Part shown: piece by piece, positions 11,157-22,571 of the stretch
Layout: each line of letters opens with the position of its first letter
Position numbering within the stretch: position 1 is the stretch's first letter
Notes under the pieces: generated by a model
Seen by the model: only the letters and a program-made list of their open reading frames with translations
The model's database searches: none
Told to the model about the DNA's origin: nothing
Program-made: the position numbers and the translations under genes
Source of the DNA: Maylandia zebra
Taxonomy: Eukaryota > Chordata > Actinopteri > Cichliformes > Cichlidae
Assembly: GCF_041146795.1 (NCBI RefSeq)
Contig: NC_135179.1
Span: 31,190,547-31,254,546 of the forward strand
DNA length: 64,000 bases
Direction: 5' to 3'

Positions 11157-11626
11157 TGTAATGACCTGGCTGGGGTTGTTAGCCAGATGCATTCTGGGTA
11201 TTGTGTTGTCTGTGTTTTCTATCGTTCTGCTAGTTCCTATGTGTTTGATTCGCATGTTGTGTTAGTGTTATGTTAATGTAAGCCACAGTGAAGTTGATGT
11301 GTGTTCTGTGGAGTGGGTTGAATTGGCATGGTTGGCTGACACCGCGACTCTATGTGGTGGGAGCGGGATAGGGGTTCGGTGTCAGCAGCGTTACGTTGTT
11401 GTAGAAAAAGATGGTAAATAAATGACTGGTGTGAACCACTACTGCCTCCTGCTGGATCATTTGGGGATTATCAGTCTGCTGCTGAGACGCTCGGGGTCGT
11501 GCGGTGTATGAGGCACGAGCGCTCTCCATCCGTTGCGAAGTTTAACGATAGCCGCTAGCGCCCTGCTAGCCGTTTAGCTAGTGAGCAGTTTAGCCAGTTT
11601 AGCTCCACTAACCCACGGTCGTTACA
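11157..11626 (+). repeat. Gypsy 5' LTR (470 bp)
   Basis: It starts TGTAATGACC and ends GTTACA. AATAAA at 11417-11422 is a likely poly(A) signal. It matches the 3' LTR, except that a 53-bp stretch (about 11221-11274) is replaced there by an 832-bp insertion. Confidence 0.92.
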
Positions 11627-11669
11627 ATTGGTGTCAGAAGTAGGATTCATGAGTGTCTAAGCAGACACT

Positions 11670-12544
11670 ATGGAGCCGACCATAGGCGAATTAGAGCGTA
11701 TAATCCGAGACAACTGCTCGCTTCTGGAAAGCATGGCTGCCGAGACCCAGCGGAGAAGACCCGAGCTGGGGCGGGGGAGGGGGATTCCTGGGGCCGCATC
11801 ACAGCTTCCTGGCAGGACGGCTGCTAAGCTACAGCACTACACTGGGGCGACGCAGCTGGAGCCGTACCTGGCCCAAGTCACGCTGGCTGCCACTCACAAT
11901 GGATGGGGCCAAGAAGAGACTGCCACCAACCTGGCGCTTGCACTGGAGGGCCCAGCGCTCCAGGTTCTGCTGGACCTGCCCCCAGAGGAGCAGCGCGACC
12001 TCCGGGCTTTGACCACGGCGCTCGGCAGACGGTTTGGACAGAGACCACCAGCCGAACAGAGCAGGGAGGAGCAGGGAGGAGCTGGCTTGCCGACGCCGAC
12101 GCAAGGGAGAGAGCCTGGGGTCCTTTGCTGCGGACGTCCGCCTCTATGCCCGACGGGGCTATCCGACATTCCCAGGAGCTGGGTCTCCACTCCTTCCTGA
12201 GGGGCCTCACACCGGAGAGGCTGCGACAGCATGTCCGGCTGTCATCCCCCCGAGACCTGGAGGAGGCATTGAGGGAGGCTGAGCGGGCTGAGGAGGTGCT
12301 GCGGGGCGAGCCAGTGACCCGACGATCGGCCAGGATGGTCGAGCGAGAGATGAGCGCGTCCCAGTCGGATGAGGAGGAGGAGGCCAGACGAGCCCAATCA
12401 GAGGCAGTTCCCCGTCGGAGGCGCCGGGCGGACTGCTGTTATCGGTGCGGGGAACCCAGTCACCTCGCCCGGAACTGTCCCGCACCTAGTCCTCGGAGCC
12501 GAGTGACATCACCGACGGGAAACGGCCACGGGGTGGGACAGTGA
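11670..12544 (+). pseudogene. Gypsy gag, frameshifted
   Basis: The first frame opens with an ATG at 11670, 44 bases after the LTR, and encodes the retrotransposon capsid-like region (YTGATQLEPYLAQV, LALALEGPALQVLLDLP). A 10-bp tandem duplication, AGCAGGGAGG at about 12058-12078, breaks the frame. Parts of the protein continue in a second frame (12034-12282) and then in a third, to a stop at 12542-12544. The end carries a nucleocapsid zinc knuckle, CYRCGEPSHLARNC. Gag forms the particle and binds RNA. This copy cannot make a full Gag. Confidence 0.85.
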
Positions 12545-13092
12545 GGGAACCCCCACCCCAATCAGTTAACCCTCTCCGTGACACTCATCCCATGGTGGGC
12601 CGCTGTGGGTCCACCCGTGGACTGTACCTGGACTGTATAATTGATGGACGGTCTTGCCGGGCCCTGGTGGACACGGGGTCCACCATCTGCTTGCTGCGGA
12701 GGGGGGTGCTTCCGGAGACGGGCGGCTCATTGCCGAAAGACTGGACCCCTACTCACACAGCGTTGCACACTGTCACAGGAGAAAAGACTGTGATGCCGGG
12801 GAAAAAGACTCTGCAGGTGGTGGTGGGAACGAACAGTGTGAACCACGAGTTCTGGCTTGCCGACATAACAGACGAGTGCATTGTTGGACTGGACCTGCTG
12901 GCCCACTGGGGGTCGATGTGCCGGGAGTTGCCATCCACCTTGGTGCTGAGACCGTGCAGCTCCAAGTGGGCCGCGGTAGCCAGGGACAGACCCCCACCCC
13001 ACCAGCACCCCCAAAGCCCTCGCGCCCCACAGCCCCATGCCATAGCCAGGGGCCGAGGGCGGCCAGGGTGCGGAAGAGGACCCAGGGGGTGA
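12541..13092 (+). pseudogene. Gypsy protease region
   Basis: The aspartic protease motif LVDTGST is at about codons 42-48, followed by GLDLL, as in Ty3/Gypsy proteases. The frame has no ATG of its own at the start (it opens with GTG), so it would be made from gag by readthrough or frameshift. It ends at 13092, before the RT begins in another frame. Confidence 0.85.
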
Positions 13093-13685
13093 ACGTAAGC
13101 AGGGCCAACATCCCGCAGCCAGAGTCGCCGCCTAGCTCGGCAGTCTCCCCGTCACCTGAGACTGTCGCGGCAGTAGAGGAGCTTGGGCGGCGGAGTGGGG
13201 TGCACCTCAGTGCGACACAGCAGCGGCAGCTGCAGAGCCTCTTGGCAGAGTTTATGGACACTTTTGCCGCCAGGGAAGAGGACTGCACAAGGACGGGCCT
13301 GGTGCAGCACACTATAGACACTGGAGCAGCTGCTCCAATCCGGCTGCGGCCCCACCGCCTGCCCCTCGCCAAACGCCAAGCTGCCGAGGGACTGATAAAA
13401 GAGATGGCAGCTAATGGTGTCATTGAACCCTCGGATAGTCCATGGGCCGCACCTGTGGTTATGGTGCAGAAGAAAACAGGGGGGTGGCGCCCTTGTGTGG
13501 ACTACAGGCGTTTGAACGCGGTCACCCGCAAGGACTCTTACCCGTTACCTCGCATCGATGACGCACTGGATTACATCGCTGGGTCCAGTTGGTTCAGCTC
13601 GCTAGACCTCCGCAGTGGGTACTGGCAGGTGGAGCTCGCTGCCGAGGCACGGCCCAAGACTGCATTCACCATAGGGCAAGGACTG

Positions 13686-14417
13686 CCATTGAGAGCATCC
13701 TCACTGGATGCATCACCACCTGGTATGGCAACAGCACCGCCTACAACTGCAAAGCTCTCCAGCGAGTAGTGCGGTGCTCTGAATGGATAATTGGAGGTGA
13801 GCTTCCCTCCCTCCAAGACATCTACAGGAAGCGCTGCCTGAGGAAAGCGGGGAGGATCATCAAGGACTCCAGTCACCCCAGCCATAAACTGTTCAGACTG
13901 CTTCCATCAGGAAGGAGGTTCTGCAGCATCCGGTCCCGTACCAGCAGACTGAGAGACAGCTTTTTCCATCAGGCCATCAGACTGCTGAACACGTCATAGA
14001 CACCTCAGCTTCACTACTGGAACTTCAACATTATGCACTCCACACTGTATATAAATGCCACTTGTTTTGCACATATTCAACTCTGTATATTTTATATATT
14101 TTATTATTATTATTATTATTATTTTATTTTTATTTTTTTACTATTTAATTTGTAAAAATGTGTATACACACACACACACACACACACGTAGGAAAATATT
14201 TAGTATACACATCCAGAAATGCATACACTATTATATATTGTACATATATTTATTAGTTTCAGGTTGGCCATTCTTGTATTTTGCTCGTTTGTGTTGTTGT
14301 GTTTGCACATCTCTGTTGCTTGTGGGGCTCGCACACAAGAATTTCACTCGCATGTGCTGTGCCAGTGTGCCTGCACATGTGATGTGACAATAAAAGTGAT
14401 TTGATTTGATTTGATTT
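13686..14417 (+). mobile_element. CR1/L2-type LINE 3' end inserted in Gypsy RT
   Basis: The 732-bp insert is flanked by GACTG (13681-13685 and 14418-14422). It is 5'-truncated. It encodes the last part of a LINE ORF2 (ESILTGCITTWYGN, SLQDIYRKRCLRKAG, SSHPSHKLFRLLPSGRR, FHQAIRLLN) up to a stop near 13997, then an untranslated region with (TTA)n and (CA)n tracts. It ends in a repeated TGATT tail. The family was recognised from this C-terminal signature. Confidence 0.88.
14098..14187. repeat. (TTA)n and (CA)n microsatellites in the LINE tail
   Basis: A TTA run at about 14098-14124 and a CA run at about 14165-14187 lie in the 3' untranslated region of the inserted LINE. Confidence 0.9.
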
Positions 14418-15234
14418 GACTGTGGCAGTTTAAGGTGATGCCTTTTGGACTATGCAATGCACCAGCCACGTTTGAAAGGTTAATGGAAAGGGTCCTCAAA
14501 GACATTCCCCGTGCCCGCTGCGTGGTCTATTTGGATGACTTGCTGACTCATGCTAAGGACTTTGAACAGGCCGTGGCTAACCTACGAGAGGTTCTGACTG
14601 CCATCCGCGGGGCCGGACTAAAGCTGAACCCGGCCAAGTGCAACCTTCTTGCTCGCCAGGTGAAGTTCCTGGGACATGTGGTGAGCGAAAAGGGGGTGGC
14701 TACTGACCCCGAGAAGGTGTTTGCTGTGGGGGAATGGCCCCCCCCATCGAACGTCGCCGAGCTACGAAGCTTCCTGGGGCTGGCCTCCTATTATAGGAGG
14801 TTTGTAAAAGACTTTGCCACCGTCGCCAGCCCCCTGCATCAGTTGACAAACAAGGGTCAGCGGTTTGCTTGGACGGAGGACTGTACAACCGCTTTTGGCG
14901 TATCCTGACCCCAGCCAGCCTTTCCTTTTGGACACTGACGCCAGCAACGTGGGGGTCGGAGCGGTGCTCTCCCAGAGGGGAGAGGCTGAGGAGCGAGTGG
15001 TGCCATACTACAGCTGCAGCCTCAGCCGGGCCGAGAGGAATTACTGTGTTACCCGGCGTGAGCTGTTGGCTGTGGTCCTGGCGGTTCGTCATTTCCAACC
15101 TTACCTCCTGGGCACTAAGTTCCTGCTCAGGACGGACCACGCCAGCCTAACCTGGATGCTGAACTTTCGCCAGCCGGAGGGTCAGGTGGCCCCGGTGGCT
15201 GGAAATACTACAAGAGTACGACTTTGAGGCCCAG

Positions 15235-16841
15235 CACCGACCAGGACGGCAGCACGCCAACGCTGATGCCCTGTCCAGGTGTCCCTGTTCTGCGGATGAG
15301 TGCCTGTACTGCAGGCGCCTGGAGGAGCTGGACGGGGGTCCAACATCGGCAGCAGCGGAACCTGAGGGTGTGGATGAAGGGCAGGAACCTTTCACCGCGG
15401 CGGAGCTACAGCAGCACCAGGTGAGCGATCCAGCACTAGGGATGGTGAGGGACTGGATGGAGGCAGGGACACGGCCAGACTGGTCCGCCGTGTCTTCCCA
15501 GGGGCCCGAGACCAAGTCGCTGTACTCCCAGTGGAACAGCCTGGAGCTCCATGGCGGTGTAATCTACCGGCGGTGGCGAGCGCCAGACGGGGGAGGCGAC
15601 ATACTCCAGCTCCTGGTTCCCCGGGTCTTGCGGCCTGAGGTCCTCCGCTGGGTTCATGGGGCTGCAGGTACCGGCCATTTTGGGAATGGCAAGACGGTGC
15701 GACGGCTGAGACGGCGGTTCTACTGGCCGGGGTGTCGTCAGGACGTGGAGATCCATGTCCACTGCTGTGACGACTGCACGACGCAGAAAGGTCCCAGCCA
15801 GCGCTCCCATGCCCCATTGCAGCAATACCTAGTTGGGGCGCCAATGGAGCGGATCGGAGTGGACATCCTGGGTCCGTTCCCGGTTACTGATGCCGGCGAC
15901 CGGTATGTCCTGGTCGCGATGGATTATTTCTCAAAGTGGCCAGAGGCGTACGCGGTGCCGGATCAGAGTGCGGTGACGACGGCGCGGACTCTGGTGGATG
16001 AGATGTTCACGCGGTTTGGTGTACCGGAGGAGCTCCATAGCAACCAAGGGAGGAATTTTGAGAGCCAGGTGCTGGGAGAAGTGTGTCGGAGGCTGGGGGT
16101 GAGAAAAACGAGGACCACCCCCCCCTCCATCCTCAGAGCGATGGTCTGGTTGAGCGGTTCAACCGCACGCTGGCCACCCAGCTGGCCATCCTGACCAGCC
16201 AACATCAGAGGGACTGGGACCAACACCTGCCCCTTGTTTTGTGGGCGTATCGAACAGCAGTGCAGGAGTCAAGTCAGTGTACTCCTGCAGCGTTGATGTT
16301 CGGAAGGGAGCTCCGAACCCCGGTGGACTTGGTGTTCGGGGCGCCCCCTGAGCCGGAGATTGCTGGTGGACCAGAGATGGACTACTTCCGGTGGCTCAGG
16401 GAGCGGTTGCACACGATGCATCAACTGGCAAGACGGACGTTGGAGGGAGCCGGGGCCCGCCAGAAACGGGCGTATGATACCCGTGCGCACGGTCCTATGC
16501 TGGGGGCCGGAGATCGGGTCTGGGTGTTCTGCCCCCAGAGGAAGCGGGGGCTGACCCCCAAGCTCATGAGCCACTGGCAAGGCCCGGGCGAGATCCTGGA
16601 ACAGCTATCGGAGGTGGTCTTCAGAGTCCGGATGCCGGGACGGGGAAGGCGGGTGGTGCTACACAAGGACCGGCTGGCGCCATACCATCCGCTTGCCCCC
16701 AACCCACAGGCTGGTGTGCAGCCTGGGGACTCCTTGCCCCCTACGCCCGGCCCGACTGGGGGCGCCATGGATTCCCAGTCAAGGCCGAAGCGTACTCGAC
16801 GCCGGCCCGGACATTTGCTGGACTACAGAGTGGACAGTTAA
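15235..16841 (+). pseudogene. Gypsy integrase, frameshifted, catalytic Asp changed
   Basis: The HHCC zinc-binding module (HGAAGTGHFG to HCCDDC) is followed by the catalytic core GVDILGPFPV, DYFSKWPEAYAV and HSNQGRNFES, where the family normally has Asp in place of Asn. An indel in the C-run at about 16118 moves the rest into another frame: the glutamate region LVERFNRTL, then a GPY/F-like module (KRGLTPKLMSHWQGPGEI) and the stop at 16841. Integrase inserts the DNA copy into chromosomes. The Asp to Asn change alone should inactivate it. Confidence 0.88.
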
Positions 16842-16878
16842 GGTTGTGGGGACACTAAACCTTTTTGGGAGGGGGCTG

Positions 16879-18127
16879 TGTAATGACCTGGCTGGGGTTG
16901 TTAGCCAGATGCATTCTGGGTATTGTGTTGTCTGTGTTTTCTTTTTTTTCTTTTTTCTTTTTTTTTTTTTTCTGTCTGTCCCGTTTGGCTCTTTTGCCAT
17001 CAGAATTGTTGTCTAAAGGCAAAGAAAGATGCCCAACGGATTTACTTTACCAAATTGACCATCCCAGCCTTGCCATAATGGTCCATTTGATTCACCTTTT
17101 ATTGTTTATTTTATTTTCACTTACTGAATATGGGACAGACTTGACTGGGGGAAAGAAGGGGAGAAAGAAAGAGGGAAAGAGAAACAGCTGAGAAGAGGGA
17201 CGGGGGAGAAGGGCAAAAACCAAAAACCAACAGAACGGGCAGAGAAAGAAAAAAAAGAAGAAAAAAAGAAAAAAAATGCATATATCAATCACCTGGATCA
17301 CCTGCTGAGAAAGAAAAAAGAAAACAAGCAGAAGAGAACAAGAGTAATAGAATAAACAACATCACAATGATATATGGGAATATGACAGTAAATACTAATT
17401 ATTAAACATTATTGTGCAGCACATAAGATCAACAGAACACCGTGTGCTTTGAGGTAGGAGCCAAAAAGGGTGTAGTTTGTGGGTGTGATCACCCGTGTGT
17501 ACACCTGTGAGCATGGACGCGTTTGTTTTTTGTTTTTTAAAAGGTTCCTTCATGTAATGATCTGCTAGAGGGTGTGTGGGGGCCACAGCCCCGTCCTCCA
17601 GGGCATGAAGCAGGTATGGAGGAGATCAAAACTCCAGACATCCAGAGGCCCCCAGAACACAAGAGACCAAAGAAGACCAACAGAGGGGCAGCCGCGCCAC
17701 TGTCCCAGAAAGAGCTGAGGAGAGTCCCAGATGAGGGCTCACTCAGCAGCCACGGAGCAGAAGCCAGGGGGAGGTAATGTAAGCCACAGTGAAGTTGATG
17801 TGTGTTCTGTGGAGTGGGTTGAATTGGCATGGTTGGCTGACACCGCGACTCTATGTGGTGGGAGCGGGATAGGGTTTCGGTGTCAGCAGCGTTACGTTGT
17901 TGTAGAAAAAGATGGTAAATAAATGACTGGTGTGAACCACTACTGCCTCCTGCTGGATCATTTGGGGATTATCAGTCTGCTGCTGAGACGCTTGGGGTCG
18001 TGCGGTGTATGAGGCACGAGCGCTCTCCATCCGTTGTGAAGTTTAGCGATAGCCGCTAGCGCCCCGCTAGCCGTTTAGCTAGTGAGCAGTTTAGCCAGTT
18101 TAGCTCCACTAACCCACGGTCGTTACA
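16879..18127 (+). repeat. Gypsy 3' LTR carrying a retro-copy
   Basis: Positions 16879-16942 and 17775-18127 match the 5' LTR. The 832 bp between them are foreign and replace a 53-bp segment. The LTR would otherwise be 470 bp like its partner. Confidence 0.9.
16943..17774 (-). mobile_element. 5'-truncated poly(A) retro-copy, same family as 22020-22807
   Basis: Read on the - strand, this ends in an interrupted A run (about 16975-16943) after GGCAAAAGAGCCAAACGGGA, exactly as the insertion at 22020 does. The two copies match closely over about 790 bp, apart from small indels in A-rich tracts. Truncation occurs at the bases AGCCAGGGGGAG. No target duplication is visible. The element encodes only the C-terminal end of the 564-codon ORF found in the longer copy. 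Confidence 0.85.
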
Positions 18128-18482
18128 ATATGATAAACTGACCTCCTGAAATGACACACAGGGGAACTTAAATACTGGTTTAGCTAAACCAAATGACACA
18201 CATGGGGGAAACAAGATGGCTGCCATATAACCAACTAATACAAAACAATTAAACAAACATGAAACACCCCCCGGGCAATGAAGCATGTGGTGCAATCCAA
18301 TTAGGCTGTCAGTGGTACTTCAGGTCTCCCAGCCCTTTGCCACACAGGAGGAGAAGCCAACCCCCAGGTAACTCAAACAAAGATAGATGTATTAATATAA
18401 CATAAAACAGAACTTTGACCTTGCAAGGTTAATATGTGTGCACGCCATATAAACATTGGAAGGTATGATGGAAAAATAAATA
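18128..18482 (-). other. Host repeat continuing after the Gypsy element
   Basis: This is the other half of the repeat at 10976-11156. It is non-coding, with no domain seen and its terminal structure not defined. Confidence 0.35.
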
Positions 18483-19030
18483 CATTTAATAAAGAAACAA
18501 TATTGAACAATAAGTAGAATATTTAGAAGTAGTGACTGTAAATTAAACTAAAGTGAATCAGCGGGTGGTGAGGTGTGGAGCTTACCATGTTTGGCATGCC
18601 ATCACAGTGACAATTAAACATTAATGAATCAATGGTATGGAAGTGGAGGAAGCAAGAAGATGATCTGCGATGTTGAGAGTTATTGTGAATGAGTTAAATA
18701 AAGTTTGACTTATCTGGCTGTTTTGTTTTGCTTAATGCACCTTATAATCCGATGCGCCTTATGTATGAAAATAGACCTGTTCATTGATATTGCGCCTGAT
18801 AATCCGGTGCGCCTCATACTCTGAAAAATACAGTAATTGTGTGCAATAGCTACATATATAATCAGATCAAGTTCTGCTGGCTTTTTTGGTGTTATTTTCT
18901 CAGTTTCATTTAATAAAGAAACAATATTGAACAATATGTAGAATACTTTAAAGTAGTGACTGTAAATTAAACTAAAGTGAATCAACGGGTGGTGAGGTGT
19001 GGAGCTTACCATGTGTGGCATGCCATCACA
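18483..19030. repeat. 124-bp direct repeats flanking a pogo-derived segment
   Basis: Positions 18483-18606 and 18907-19030 are the same 124 bp with about six differences. They flank exactly 300 bp (18607-18906) that match, in inverse orientation, the repeat at about 38802-39100. The 300 bp include the last part of the pogo-type DNA-binding ORF (INESMVWKWRKQEDDL), in which the stop codon of the other copy reads CGA. Confidence 0.85.
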
Positions 19031-19321
19031 ATCATTACTATACTTTTCTAATGTGACGTTGTTTCCCTGGCTCTCTTTCTCTCTCTTTCCCTCCTACTCT
19101 CTTGCTGTGCTACTGCGAGTGTAACTACCGCCCCTCCGGCCTCTTCCCAGCGCAAGCACAGGGCTCGCGTGCGGAGTGAAGCGGAAAAAAAGTGCAAGAG
19201 AGAGAGGGTGAGAGAAAGAAAAAAAAAAAAAACCACGGCTCCCAATAAGGAGTCGGCTCGCGTAGTTCACTTCAAAGAGTCGGCTCTAAGAGCCGTTTCG
19301 TTCACGACCGACACATCACTA
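19031..19321. mobile_element. hAT (TAGTGATG family) right-end fragment, copy C
   Basis: This matches the right end of the element at 46362-47472, including the GAGTCGGCTCTAAGAGCCG inverted motif and the terminus CACATCACTA. The left two-thirds are missing. Confidence 0.8.
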
Positions 19322-19341
19322 CTATGTAGAGCCTGCATAAG

Positions 19342-20090
19342 CAGAGGTGGCAAAAGCACAGACATTCTGTACTTAAACAGAAGTACAGATACTAGTGTTA
19401 AAAAATGCTCCATTAAAAGTTGAAGTACTGATTCAACTTTCTGCAGTGTACTTTCCAGTTTTCATAAATTTCCAGTTTATCAAACACCACTGAACAGTCT
19501 AACCTCTCTTCTTCCTCTCCTGTCCTTATCTTCATCTCTGATTGAAGCTGGACCTTTAGCTAGCAACTAACCGTGAAAAACACAGCACATAAACAGTTTG
19601 TGTGTTTGCTGATGCTTGTTGAGCTGATTGAAATGTTAGATTTTAAATTGCCACTTATAAAAATATTACTCCCTTTATGCTCGCTCCTCTTCTGTAGGAT
19701 TAGCTGGATGTTAAAGTTGCAACTTATAGACAGCTGCAGATGACAGATGCAAAAACCTTTGGCACAAAGGTTTTTGCATCTGTCATCTGTTTTTATGTCA
19801 CATCTCCTGGTGATAAATACACAAACAGGACTTCATGTGTTACTGTTTGGGCCCAAATGAGTTGAAGGCTCGCAGTGGTGCAAATAACTCCCCTCAAATG
19901 CATTAAACCAAACGTAATGGGCCCATTTTGAAAATGTAAGGAATAGAAAGTACATGTATTTGTTTAAAAATGTAAAGAATAAAAGTAAAAAGTAGTCAGA
20001 AAGAAAACTACTCAAGTAAAGTACAGGTACCTGAAAATCATGCTTAAGTAGAGTAACAAAGTATTTGTACTTTGTTGCTTCCCACTTCTG
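19342..20090. mobile_element. 749-bp hAT-type MITE with perfect target duplication
   Basis: The ends CAGAGGTGG and CCCACTTCTG are inverted, with related subterminal AAGTACA/TGTACTT words. TGCATAAG is repeated exactly at 19334-19341 and 20091-20098, the 8-bp signature of hAT. No coding capacity is seen. Confidence 0.92.
19737..19789. repeat. Perfect 25-bp inverted repeat (hairpin) inside the MITE
   Basis: Arms 19737-19761 and 19765-19789 are exact reverse complements around a 3-nt spacer. RNA from here would form a long uninterrupted stem. Confidence 0.95.
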
Positions 20091-20098
20091 TGCATAAG

Positions 20099-22002
20099 TA
20101 GCCAAATTTGTTGCCAACATTTATGCTTGTGGGTGGTTAGATATATATATGTTAATTACTGTGTGTGTCCCGATGTGCTGGCCCTTAGGATAAGATTTTT
20201 TTCTTTCTGAGTTCACACTCTTTGTTGTGGTAAATTCTGTTTGTTTGTTTGTTTGTTTGTTTGTTTGTTTTTCAGAGCGAAACATATTTGTCCTGAGACT
20301 TTTCTACTTCTTCGTTCATGCCCTAACATCCATTTCATTAGTCTCAACAATCTCATGACATTTGGGGGTTCTTATATTTATGCTGTTATTTTATTTATTT
20401 ACTTTTTAAACTGAGATAATTATTGCTATTCTTAAAAAAATGCAGAGATAAAGTAGCAATCAATGCGCTGGAATTGGCCAGTGCAGGCTGTGTCTAACTG
20501 ACGTGTAGTTACATTTCTTGGATGGTGCATTAAGGTTATGGGGTAGGGGTTTACAGTTACATTGTTAGTTATGTTGTACATTTTTTTCACACGTGTCTAA
20601 ATCAGGCATAACTTAACAGCTTCTCATCTGACAGGTGCAGCTAATGAGCTGAGCTCATTAACTGGTTTCAATTTTCTCTTTCTCTCTCTGTGATAACAGC
20701 AATAGTCAAGTGTCAACACTATGCTAATGCTGCTGCTGTGATTTAGCAGTACATTTTTCCCCAAAAAGAAAACTCTCACTTTTTCAAAAGTATTTCAGGG
20801 CTTAAGTTACTGTGGAAAAGTCTTTGGGACACCGAAGCAGGGTTAACTGCTCTGGCTAGGCCTGTTAGCAGCTAATGCTAAATCAAGATGAAGGGTTAAT
20901 GCTGTCTTGATGCATGCTCGTTTTCAGTAGAAGAAACGTTTTGTCACACAAGTGACTTCTTCAGTGTGCAGACTTCTACTAAAGATGCTAAATCCAGATG
21001 AACAGGATCAACTTTTTGAGAAAGGTTAATGCGGTTTCCTTCACTTTTTAGATTGGTGAAGAACTATTGCTAAGTAGGCCATAGATCTTAAACCTCTCTC
21101 CCTCAGTGTTAGTAAATAGGTTTTGCGTATAATTAGAATGATAAAATTCTCCTCAGATAAAGCTGCTTTCTGCCATTATTAGTAGTTCTTATCACACTTG
21201 ATGCTGTTAAACTGGGTTGCAACATCTTGACAACAGCTTCGACTAGCTGCTGCAGACATGAATAAACTTGCATATCACTGTTCAGGAATTGCAAATAGAG
21301 TAGAGATGCTGAGAGCAGGTCCAGTGTTTACACTCCAAAACCATGAGTGACTGTTTTCAAACTGACAGCATGAGGTGCTAGACAGCAACTGGACTGACAG
21401 GAGGACCTGATGCATCATGGGAATTTTTCGTTAAGTTAAATGTGTTTGTAAGCTAATAAGTAAATAACTTCTATAGCTAGCTAGCTAAAATGAGCATTCA
21501 GCTCATGTTGATAACACAGCTGATGTCAACAAAAGAGGATTACAGCTATACAAAAAACAAAATGTTTAATAGTTATTTGTTAAAACCAAATGGTGACAAA
21601 TATCCAGGTTACAAAGCAGTCTGAATTATTCTGAGTTTACAGGTTTAGGACTCTGCACAGCTAATGTGTTATTCAGTGATACCTCTATCAGTTTTTCGGT
21701 TATCCTACAGGTGACCACGATGGAGAACAACCGAACCACAACTGGAAAGCTGCTTCTTAAAACCAGCTTCTAACAGTGTGTCTGCTAATCCAGTTGATGT
21801 ATTAAGAAGAAATGAACTTGAATGATTGCATGATTAGATGGTGTATAAATTATAGATGTTAAGATGTGTCCCTATTTCTGTATAGCGATGTATATTACAC
21901 ATCTTACTTAAGCAATTCAACCCAGTATCACAGCAAAACAGAACAGACATGCCAGTCCACCAAGGGCAGAGGCAAAGTGTGAAACCAGTTGAACTCTTTT
22001 TG
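20099..22002. other. Intergenic, no gene seen
   Basis: There is a (TTTG)n microsatellite at about 20239-20270. A block near 20925-20965 (AGAAACGTTTTGTCACACAAGTG) resembles the ends of Penelope-like repeats. The rest is AT-rich with no convincing coding sequence. Confidence 0.6.
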
Positions 22003-22571
22003 ATTTAAATGTCACACTTTTTTTTTTTTTTTTTTGCCTGTCCCGTTTGGCTCTTTTGCCATCAGAATTGTTGTCTAAAGGCGAAGAAAGATGCCCAACG
22101 GATTTACTTTACCAAATTGACCATCCCAGCCTTGCCATAATGGTCCATTTGATTCACCTTTTATTGTTTATTTTATTTTCACTTGCTGAATATGGGACAG
22201 ACTTGACTGGGAGAAAGAAGGGGAGAAAGAAAAAGGGAAAGAGAAACAGCTGAGAAGAGGGACGGGGGCAAAAAACAAAAACCAACAGAATGGGCAGAAA
22301 AAGAAAAAAAATGCATATATCAATCACCTGGATCACCTGCTGAGAAAGAAAAAAGAAAACAAGCAGAAGAGAACAAGAGTAATAGAATAAACAACATCAC
22401 AATGATATATGGGAATATGACAGTAAATACTAAATATTAAACATTATTGTGCAGCACATAAGATCAACAGAACACAGTGTGCTTTGAGGTAGGAGCCAAA
22501 AAGGGTGTAGTTTGTGGGTGTGATCACCCGTGTGTACACCTGTGAGCATGGACGCGTTTGTTTTTTGTTTT

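Larger units (their letters stand above)
13070..15230 (+). pseudogene. Gypsy reverse transcriptase and RNase H, split by a LINE
   Basis: Before the break (to 13685) the frame contains EPSDSPWAAPVVMVQKK, WRPCVDYRRLNAVT and FSSLDLRSGYWQV. After it (from 14418) come VMPFGLCNAPATFERLM, the catalytic YLDDLL and the FLGLASYYRRFV thumb region. RNase H follows in another frame (LLDTDASNVGVGAVLSQ, RTDHASLTW). A short deletion near 14900 and another frameshift near 15205 add damage. Without the LINE, the flanking RT codons would be in frame. The enzyme copies element RNA into DNA. Confidence 0.9.
11157..18127 (+). mobile_element. Ty3/Gypsy LTR retrotransposon with nested insertions
   Basis: LTRs begin TGTAATGACCTGGC and end GGTCGTTACA. 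Four-base ATAT copies flank the element (11153-11156 and 18128-18131). The order is 5' LTR, a primer-site region TGGTGTCAGAAGT, gag, protease, RT, RNase H, integrase, a polypurine tract GGGAGGGGG (about 16867-16875) and the 3' LTR, which places it in Ty3/Gypsy. The LTRs differ at only about five positions in roughly 415 compared bases, so the insertion is fairly recent. Even so, gag and pol carry frameshifts, one integrase catalytic Asp reads Asn, a LINE splits RT, and a retro-copy sits in the 3' LTR. It is not autonomous. Confidence 0.93.

Noticed and set aside
13586..13999. 136-codon ORF read as one protein
   Set aside because: It joins out-of-frame Gypsy sequence to the C-terminus of the inserted LINE; only the LINE part after 13686 is meaningful.
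16693..17191. ORFs with poly-Phe stretches across the Gypsy 3' LTR
   Set aside because: They are produced by the T-rich complement of the retro-copy's poly(A) tail.
18483..19030. TRIM element with 124-bp LTRs
   Set aside because: The repeats end in CA but begin CATTTAAT rather than TG, no primer site follows, and the interior is pogo-derived.
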